Assembly (NCBI GenBank): GCA_023630585.1
Contig: CM042548.1
Location: forward strand, 8,253,027 to 8,317,026
Origin: Cranoglanis bouderius
Lineage: Eukaryota > Chordata > Actinopteri > Siluriformes > Cranoglanididae
DNA length: 64,000 nt
Reading direction: 5' to 3'
Numbering within the stretch: position 1 is the first letter of the stretch; each line of letters opens with the position of its first letter. The translations under genes were made by a program, and so were the position numbers. Of this stretch, positions 57,801-64,000 are shown piece after piece. The notes below the pieces were generated by a model that saw only the letters and a program-made list of their open reading frames with translations, ran no database searches and was not told the origin of the DNA.

Positions 57801-60800
57801 GTTTTATCTATATATACAAGATATTACCAAGCTAACTCTGTCTGTCAATAGCCTATATTCATAGTAAGTTATTGAGCTTTGCTACCAGTACGGTTAAAAC
57901 TTACATAATGTGCATATTAAAAGTGTTTACTCACATCTACGCTTATGAGCGCACCCACTCACCTAGACTGCCCCCATCTTCAGCCACCCGCCAGGCCCAC
58001 TCCTGCTGAGCCTCCAGACAACTTAGCAGCTGAAGCATGCAATGCTGACTGTTCCTCCAGGCTTGCTCCAAATCTGAGGCAGCTGCCTCCACTCTGCTAA
58101 GCTCATTGTGGAGCTCCAGACTCCCAGATTTCCACTCGTCACAGTAGGCCCGTATCAGCTCCACTACCCCCACCCGCGCACCAAGAGCTTGGCTGTCCAG
58201 TAGAGCCTGGAAACCCCCTGCATGTGGCACCACTTTTCCTCCCCGGATGCTGCCGCCACCAACACGCACCAACCTGCCACTCAGGGGCTCGATGAAGGAT
58301 TCGCCCAGCAGGAGACCTCCTACTGGAAGCACCGCACCTGCAACACAGACTTAAATGTCAGGTACTGAATCAACCCAAGACACAAACATAACATTGTTTT
58401 ATTCAAAATGATGCTAGTCTTTTCTTATACAACCCCATTTCCATAAAAGTTGGGATTTCTTCTAAAATGCAATAAAAACAAAAATCTGTGATTTGTCAAG
58501 TCTCTTGAAACTTTAATTAACTGACAAAAGTACAAAGAAAAGATATTCAGTGTTTTCACTGACCAACTTAATTGTATTTTGTAAATATAAACAAATTTAG
58601 AATTTGATGCCTTCAACACACTCAGTTGGGACAGAGGCATGTTTACCACTGTGTTACCCATCCTTTTAATTATACTTTTTAATCGTTTGGGAACTGAGGA
58701 TATGGAAATGGGGTTGTACAGTATAAGGTTTTACCAGGAGATGAGCAAGTGTAGTCTTGGGGCATTTTTAAATTGCATATTCATAAAATCTCATATTATG
58801 TGGAATCGTGATGTCAATTTATTGTTGAATATTAAAGGTATGGTTTTATAATCAATTTTGACTTACTTTAATTTGGGGAATAGTTTATAGTCTGCAGATT
58901 AGAATAAGGCAGTGGTTCTCAAAGTGCGGTCTGGGGATGCCCAGGGATTAATGAAGCGTAGCCAGTGGAAATCACAACCCACAGTAGCAAAGTTATTATA
59001 TTTAGGGGTCCAAGCACCAAAATCAACTCAGATCTGTGTTATATCAGTAGAAAACTCAGGAAGAGAAAGCTCTATGGCTCAAAAAAAAATATTACTTGAA
59101 AAATCTAAATGTTCATGAAATAAATCCATACTGAGAGGGTCTGTGGAATTTATTTTACAGTTAAAGGGGTCTCTGGCTACAAAAAGTTTGCGAATTACAG
59201 CAATAAGGTGTTACTGTAATGCTACAGGCAGTTGTTTTCCCAGAGATGTCAGTAATCTGATTACTTTTATCTGCAAATCTGAAAGTTTCTAGTAAATGTA
59301 GAAGAAATTAGGTACACATGCACTGACCTGTATGTGAGTCCAGACTAACACCTGTTATGAGCACCACATTGCCAGTGCGAGGATCCAGCATTGGACAACC
59401 AATCTGAATGGGCTGCCGGAGTCGCGTCACGGGGCACACATGAGCACCACCTACCGGGTACACCATCCCCGTCTGGGGGTGGATGGTGACTGCCAGGATA
59501 GGGACAAGTACGCCAGTTTCAAAGTCGCACATGGGTCCCCCAAATACAAGCTTCTGGCCTGTTTGGAGGCTTCTCAACTTGGGTGGCCCTAGCAATTCTG
59601 AGTGGCGAGATGAAGGGTAGGGAATGAAGGGAAGCACAGGAGACTCCCATTTTCCAGTCTCACCTGAGATCAGTGAACAGATGTTAGAGTCACATCCAAC
59701 ATCTGGTGCTGAATATTGCAATACTATAAACTGGCATCATAATGACTTAATTGTATTATGCTAAATGCTAAAGTTTGAAAGCAGGATCCTCGACTCACCC
59801 ACACAAGCATCGGCTGTGTAGACAAGTGTGGAGCTGGAGGGGTCAAATCCTACATTCCCTGCCACTGGGAGCACCCGGCCAGTCTGAGGATGCAGGAAGA
59901 AGTCAGAGGGCACTGGCATGCTGTGGCCACTAGCTAGGAGCATGTGGGCATTCGGGATTGGATGGATAAGGCCTGTACAGGGGTCCACATGGACAGTATC
60001 GCAAGCCCGGACAGACCCATCAGGTGCTGTATTGGTGTAAAGGTTGGTGCAATTTTTACAATTTGTTACCATTTGCTATATAAACCATTTTTATTAATTT
60101 ACAGAGACAGGAAAAAAAGACAGTAATTTCCAGAAACGTGTGATGAATCCCTATATGAGCAGTACTGAGGTCTAATTTTCTCTCCTACATTCAACTACCA
60201 CTAGGTGGGGTAGTTCATTTACCCGACAAGTAAAGAAGCAGTGAGTACGTCAGACCGTAAGCAAACAGAGTCCATAATTAAACGCATCTACAAGATTCTA
60301 CAGTATAACATATAATCATATAACATATGGTTGATGGACATGGGCAGTTACTTAATTGATTGATGCAAAAAAAAAGAAAGATTTGACAGCCCCCACACAC
60401 TATAATCTCAGAGCTGTAGATGTATACAGTGCCTCTAACAAGTATTCCCCCCTTAGTGATTGTCTCATTTTGTTATATTGCAACATCAAATTGAAGCATA
60501 TCAGAATGTGATTTTTTCTGCTCCTTTTGAAGTGACTCTTTACAGAAATATTATTAAATAAAGTATTTAGATGTCCTCAGAATTATTTGAATTTTATTTT
60601 ATTTTTTTGAAAAATCTAAAAACTGCTTAATTGATAAGTATTCACCCCCCTCATTGTCCTTTTGCAGCAAGTACAGATTTGAGTTGTCTCAGATGTGTCT
60701 TTTTTGAGCTTTGCACATTTTGATTGTGGCTTTTTCTTCCATTCCTCAATGCACATTTCTTCCAACTCTTAAATTGAATCCAGAATGTTGGTGAACACAT

Positions 60801-62104
60801 TTTTCAGGTCATGCCACAGATTTTCAATTGGGCTTTGACTTGGCCATTCCAAAACATGAACCTTTTTTTCAAGCCATTCCTTTGTAGTTTTGCCCTGTGC
60901 TTTGGCTCATTGTGCTGTTGGAACGTGTATTTTCGCCATAAATGTAGATGTGTGGTTGACTGGAACAGGTTCTGCTGAACAATTTGCTTCATCCATTTTG
61001 CCTGTGATGGCAACCAGCTTTCCAGTTTCTGCTGCTGATAAACAGCCCTAGAGCATGAAATTACCACATTACAGGATTGGTGTTACTTGGGTGTTGGGCT
61101 GAATTTGGTTTGCATCAAACATTATTCTTTGGTTTTAGAACAAATGGCTCAACTTTAGTCTCATCAGTCCATTTTTTTTTTTTTTCCCCCAAAAGCACTT
61201 AAGCGATTTTCTAAAATGGCCAGAGGATTCTTCTGGCCACTCTCCCATAGAGGCCAGATCTGTAAAGAGCAAATAAAGTTGAGGTCTGCACAGGCTTTCC
61301 AATTTACCCAGTGAGCTCTGTAACTCCTTCAGTGTTGTAGCTGGAGTCTTGGACACTTCTGTGACAATTGCCCTTCTTGCCTGAGCACTCAGTTTGGCCT
61401 GATCTTGGTAATGTCTGAGTTTTGTCCTATTTTTTCCACTTTTTATAATGGGTTTCACAGTGCTCCTAGGAAGGTTCAAAGCTTAGCTTATCTTTTTATA
61501 ACCTTGTCCAACTTTTTTCCTCCTAACAATTTTCTGTCAAAGCTTCCTTTGTCTTCATGACAGCAGGATTAGTCTGATCTGCTGCTTTACCTGTGAGACC
61601 TCCCAAAGTCAGAGATATTTATTGTACAGGCATGCATTCGAATTGCATGTGGATTTAAAATTGACACAGATATACGCTGTTTGAAACATTGGTATATACT
61701 GTATGCTGTGGACTTAAAATGAACACAGGTTTATGCTGATGTTGCAAGAAGAAGGGGGGTCCAGAGATAGTGTACATAAAAAAATGCGTAAAGTATAGAA
61801 CTAACACTTTCAGGTCAATAATCTGGGGTGGGGGTAGGGGTAGGGGTAGGGGTAGGGGTGGGGGTGGGGAATGTCATATCATAGTTTCCTATGTAGGGCA
61901 AGGACCTTGGACATATCCCATGTGTTGGAAAAGTGCAATAACTCACCAATAATATCATCCCTAGTGAGGACTGATCCAGAAGTGGGGCACAGTAGCCGTG
62001 CTCCAGTCCCCTGTTTGAGCACGGTCCAGCAACCCTGCCTCTGCGCCTCCACTGAGACCAGCTCTGCCATCTCCTCAGCCAGCACATGCACTCTGTCCAT
62101 GACA
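45575..62104 (-). CDS. Unnamed gene: DPxTG-repeat and helical protein, about 1062 aa in 20 exons
   Basis: Exons: 61947-62104 (ATG at 62098-62100), 59799-60026, 59328-59663, 57963-58337, 56507-56677, 55753-55782, 55367-55524, 55144-55284, 54905-55052, 54651-54784, 51464-51589, 51098-51287, 50935-51009, 50668-50801, 50503-50584, 49727-49831, 49437-49585, 46113-46259, 45866-46018 and 45575-45727 (TGA). All are GT-AG, phases agree, and the coding sum from that ATG is 3189 nt. No signal peptide or membrane segment is visible, so a cytoplasmic protein is inferred. The N-terminal half has a 15-20 residue repeat; residues about 485-667 are charged and helical. I do not recognise the family. Uncertain parts are the true start (an acceptor-like CAG lies at 62105-62107, so upstream exons may exist), the 30-nt exon 6 and the exon 17 donor. 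Confidence 0.8.
46797..48163 (-). mobile_element. Tc1-like element, internally damaged, in intron 17 of the unnamed gene
   Basis: Ends are inverted copies: GGATATAGAAAGTCTACACA at the left and GTGTAGACTTTTTATATCCA at the right. Each continues about 100-190 bp with matching sequence. Minus-strand transposase remnant 47414-47839 keeps the N-terminal DNA-binding half (GEGYKRISKTLDVLCNTVQA, RTGSPSKIYKSTRQKLTREA). A separate piece near 47130-47220 reads FEWPSQSPDLNP in minus. The middle, with two catalytic acids, is lost or scrambled. Confidence 0.85.
48770..48910. mobile_element. Possible SINE scrap
   Basis: AAAGTTCAAATCCTAGAACT resembles a tRNA B-box, followed by text resembling the body of a fish SINE. 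Low similarity; boundaries unclear. Confidence 0.3.
49339..49407. repeat. (GT)n microsatellite just inside intron 17 of the unnamed gene
   Basis: About 34 GT units on the plus strand (CA in the transcript), 30 bases beyond the inferred exon 17 donor at 49436. Confidence 0.95.
51464..55284 (-). CDS. Unnamed gene, exons 8-11: charged helical region
   Basis: Residues about 485-667. Highly charged, Gln/Glu/Leu-rich helical text: AEALQKECSMRAQFWRQQRV, DTEKQIREAAAELQEADYKE, WKQQRHWHAELTAVLNRVSV and DEKAWQKELWEQLNQRHTEL. This suggests coiled-coil or helical-bundle structure. Exon 10 must end at CAACCG|GTCAGT (54651) rather than at the stronger-looking GTGATG further upstream, because only that donor gives phase 0 to match exon 11. 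The acceptors of exons 8, 9 and 10 are all preceded by TG repeats. Confidence 0.75.
52016..52430. mobile_element. Two adjoining Tc1-like terminal fragments
   Basis: First, GATTACAAAAGTTTGCATAC at 52017, a Tc1-like terminal repeat with about 200 bp of body. Then, at 52243, ACAGTGGGGGAAAAAAGTAT plus TTGATCCCC, the terminus of a different Tc1-like family. Neither has a transposase frame. Both lie in intron 10 of the unnamed gene. Confidence 0.6.
52431..53595. other. Intron 10 of the unnamed gene, unrecognised part
   Basis: No exon with matching phase found. An open minus frame at 52619-52939 has no splice context or domain. Confidence 0.4.
53600..53720 (+). mobile_element. MITE-like repeat, copy D (partial)
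   Basis: GTTGAATTTTCAGATC followed by AATGTGTTATTGTTTCTATA and AGTAACAGCTCACTCAC matches copies A and C. A related end, CTATAACAGCACGCCCTGTT plus GTGTTTTATTCCTTA, lies at 54150-54180. Confidence 0.55.
54787..54823 (-). repeat. TG repeat forming the exon 10 acceptor tract
   Basis: In transcript sense about 16 UG units run to within about a dozen bases of the exon 10 acceptor (TTTGCACAG|G), in place of a polypyrimidine tract. Confidence 0.85.
55367..62104 (-). CDS. Unnamed gene, exons 1-7: DPxTG-type repeat region
   Basis: Residues 1-484. Repeats seen: DPCTGLIHPI, HPQTGRVLPV, DFETGVLVPI, HPQTGMVYPV, CPVTRLRQPI, DPRTGNVVLI, DSHTGAVLPV (split across the exon 3/4 junction, which supports that splice), EPLSGRLVRV and DPVTGVVAPV. 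Spacing is mostly 15 residues, sometimes up to 20. The pattern (acidic/His-Pro-x-Thr-Gly turn, then alternating hydrophobic residues) suggests short beta hairpins in a row. Exons 2-6 (228, 336, 375, 171 and 30 nt) are phase 1 at both ends, often with the shared Gly codon at the boundary. This is consistent with growth by exon duplication. Exon 4 also encodes a helical stretch (YCDEWKSGSLELHNELSRVE). Confidence 0.78.
55820..56420. other. Intron 5 of the unnamed gene, nothing recognised
   Basis: AT-rich, with several AGCTAGCTA words. No exon of compatible phase found. Confidence 0.4.
56678..56713 (-). repeat. TG-rich acceptor tract of exon 5 in the unnamed gene
   Basis: In transcript sense (TG)n TATGTGTATGCTCCTGTAG precedes exon 5 (56677). 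Another UG repeat at a 3' splice site of this gene. Confidence 0.85.
58432..58716. mobile_element. 285-bp MITE with TACAACCCCATTTCCAT ends
   Basis: Left end TACAACCCCATTTCCATA and right end ATGGAAATGGGGTTGTA are inverted copies. The middle has no coding capacity. The termini link it to the larger element at 42700-44012. Lies in intron 3 of the unnamed gene. Confidence 0.88.
60425..61640 (-). mobile_element. Degenerate Tc1-like element in intron 1 of the unnamed gene
   Basis: The left end begins ACAGTGCCTCTAACAAGTAT, a Tc1-type terminus. Minus-strand frames carry transposase remnants: 61135-61479 (NLPRSTVKPIIKSGKNRTKL, then AQARRAIVTEVSKTPATTLK) and 60804-61067 (WRKYTFQQHNEPKHRAKLQR, catalytic region with the usual QQD reading QQH). 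Stops and frameshifts throughout; right boundary uncertain. Confidence 0.8.
61824..61869 (+). repeat. (GGGGTA)n G-quadruplex-prone repeat in intron 1 of the unnamed gene
   Basis: Eight G tracts of four or five separated by TA or T. The first lies 78 bases past the exon 1 donor in the transcript direction. G-rich on plus, C-rich in the transcript. Resembles a telomere variant, but only about 46 bp long. Confidence 0.9.
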
Positions 62105-62254
62105 CTGCACAGCGCAACATGCATATTATTTCAATCACAATGGCAGGAAATATATCTCCGATTAAAAATAATGAAAGGAGAATCTGAGCTCTTGGAAAGA
62201 GAGCCTAAAAACCAGTACTTGATTAATTCAGGAATTCATGACCTTGGGGTTTTC

Positions 62255-62261
<7 letters not shown>

Positions 62262-62292
<31 letters not shown>
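62262..62292. repeat. Poly-A run
   Basis: About 31 A followed by a few GAAA units. May be the tail of a retroposed sequence, but no body is recognised. Confidence 0.9.
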
Positions 62293-62293
<1 letters not shown>

Positions 62294-63136
62294 AAGAAAG
62301 AAAAGGTTCATTTTGTAAATGTCATTTACATTGCCACTGAATATAGGTGAGAAATATATAATGTTTCCTACTGTTTCTCCCAATAGTCGTGCCAAAATTA
62401 TCCCAACAGATCAATATCAAGGTTGTTATGGAATGGAAAATCCATCAAATTCATCATTAAAGGGAGCAAAGGTGCTCCGATACTCCTATTTTAGTTCCTG
62501 TTTGGCAAACAGTCTGTATTCTATTTAAATATTGAAAGAAATGTTCCTCTTCTTTGTGCTTCAAATCTTTCAGGAGGCATAGGGTTATTCAGACCTTTGG
62601 CAGCCTCTGAGAAGAGAGTGTACTCGTGTCTTTTGAGCACTTAAGTTCAAAGTTCCTGCTTCCAGCCAAATACTTCTTTAATTATTTAACTAAGATGAAA
62701 GCAAGGAGGCAAAAAGTATACTTCCCATGGTGAGATAATGAGAACTCTGAAGTGATATAACCAAGCATGCATGACCCATCATTTCTGAAATGAAATGTTT
62801 TTCAGTGTCCAGGATATTTCATGCTGCTTCATACACACGGCTCTGTATGAATCAGTTATTGGATTGCAGAAGAACATTAAGCAGTACTGTTGCGGCTGAT
62901 GGTGGTTAGTTAATAGGCAGACCATCCAAAGATTAGATTTGTTCAAAAAATATATATATATATTTTTTAAAACAGCTAAATGAAATGTAAGAAAATGAAC
63001 AGTTCTTTAAATAGTACTAAGTACTGAATTGTAAGTGTAGTGTCACTGGAGTTCAAAAACTAAGAAGAATCAATTATGCCTGATCTTGTATTCTGGTGGA
63101 TGATACTAGTGAAGTTAGATAAATGGTTTTGCTTAG

Positions 63137-63170
63137 AAGAAGAAGAAGAAGAAGAAGAAGAAGAAGAAGA
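63137..63170. repeat. (GAA)n microsatellite
   Basis: About 11 GAA units in non-coding DNA. Confidence 0.95.
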
Positions 63171-64000
63171 GGTCCATCATAACCTCTAAATATAATCATG
63201 ATTCACATGAAATTTTAAATAAAATTCTAGCTTAAAGGCAAAATAGTTACACACTAAAATGCCCACTAGACACTGGGAATCAATAACTGAGAGGATCAGC
63301 TCAAGGTAAATCGCTTGAATAAAAAATATGCTTTGAGTACTTGCTGAAGCTTTTTTAAGTCTACATCACACTTGGATTGCTTGGATTATTTATTAAAATA
63401 AATAAATAATTGCTTGAGTGATTCACAGCATGACATCACTCAACCAACTGACTAAACCTACTGGCAGGCTTATAAAACCTACTTTGATCAGCTCCAGCTG
63501 TGGCCAATCAGCCTGCTCAGGCCCGATGGTTAATAGCCAAATTAAAAAGAAAACATGAGTGGCTTGTGATGGTTACATTTCATGATTATGTCCAACCTGG
63601 GAAGCCAGTTAGTTCATAAAAACGTTCATATCTTCTGAGAGCTCACTTGAGAGATTCACTAATGTAACCTTTGATTGATCACTGCAAATTTCTACACGGA
63701 TTACACTGCCAAGAATAAATAATAGTTTATTTATTTCAATTACACACACAAAGGACAATTTTGTGAATGGAATAATTAATGGGATTAATTAAAGACATAT
63801 TAAATGTGGAAAGAATGTTAATTCCATACATTCAGACAAATGAGACCAGTCATTCAATTAAGGCACAATAAATGCTACTGTATAAAATTAGGACTGGTTG
63901 GTCTCTGCATATGGTAGCCGTAAGCTGATGCACGGCAAAGGCTCAGCTGACGTTGGGCTACTAAAAGATTTAGCACACACTGCATTATTTTGAGGCTAGA

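Larger units (their letters stand above)
62105..64000. other. Sequence upstream of the first recognised exon of the unnamed gene
   Basis: Holds a poly-A run (62262-62292) and a (GAA)n run (63137-63170). No exon in a compatible phase is recognised, and no promoter motif can be defended. Either the gene starts at 62100 or its earlier exons lie beyond 64000. Confidence 0.4.

Overview
The window is vertebrate nuclear DNA from a ray-finned fish. Three multi-exon genes can be read on the minus strand. They lie in a background of Tc1/mariner-like transposons, short inverted-repeat elements, tRNA-derived SINEs, a LINE fragment and many simple repeats. The Tc1 density suggests an ostariophysan such as a catfish, but the species is not proven by the sequence.

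Layout by position (all three genes read right to left). 45.6-62.1 kb: a 20-exon gene of about 1062 codons that I cannot name. Its product carries a repeat of the form D/H-P-x-T-G-x-V-x-P-V, then charged helical segments. 17.2-36.9 kb: a complete TTC12 gene, 21 coding exons and 704 codons, with every splice phase agreeing from ATG to TAA. 1-1.7 kb: the first three coding exons of ANKK1, a RIP-family kinase with ankyrin repeats, cut off by the window edge in the kinase domain. The TTC12-ANKK1 order and orientation match the conserved TTC12-ANKK1-DRD2 block, so DRD2 is expected beyond position 1. NCAM1, which precedes TTC12 in mammals, is not seen in the upstream part of this window.

The gaps between genes (1.7-17.2 kb and 36.9-45.6 kb) and the larger introns are mostly repeats. 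They hold a nearly intact Tc1-like element with about 200-bp inverted repeats in the last TTC12 intron (19.08-20.59 kb), at least eight decayed Tc1-like copies, a LINE endonuclease fragment, a 25-bp minisatellite and three long TA-rich arrays. One TA array starts 10 bases past a TTC12 splice donor, and another has grown inside the terminal repeat of an old transposon.

TTC12 is a cytoplasmic factor needed to assemble ciliary dynein arms. A candidate RFX X-box about 60 bp before its ATG fits that role. No functional link between the three genes is visible beyond their shared orientation. The unnamed repeat-protein gene is the least explained part of the window.
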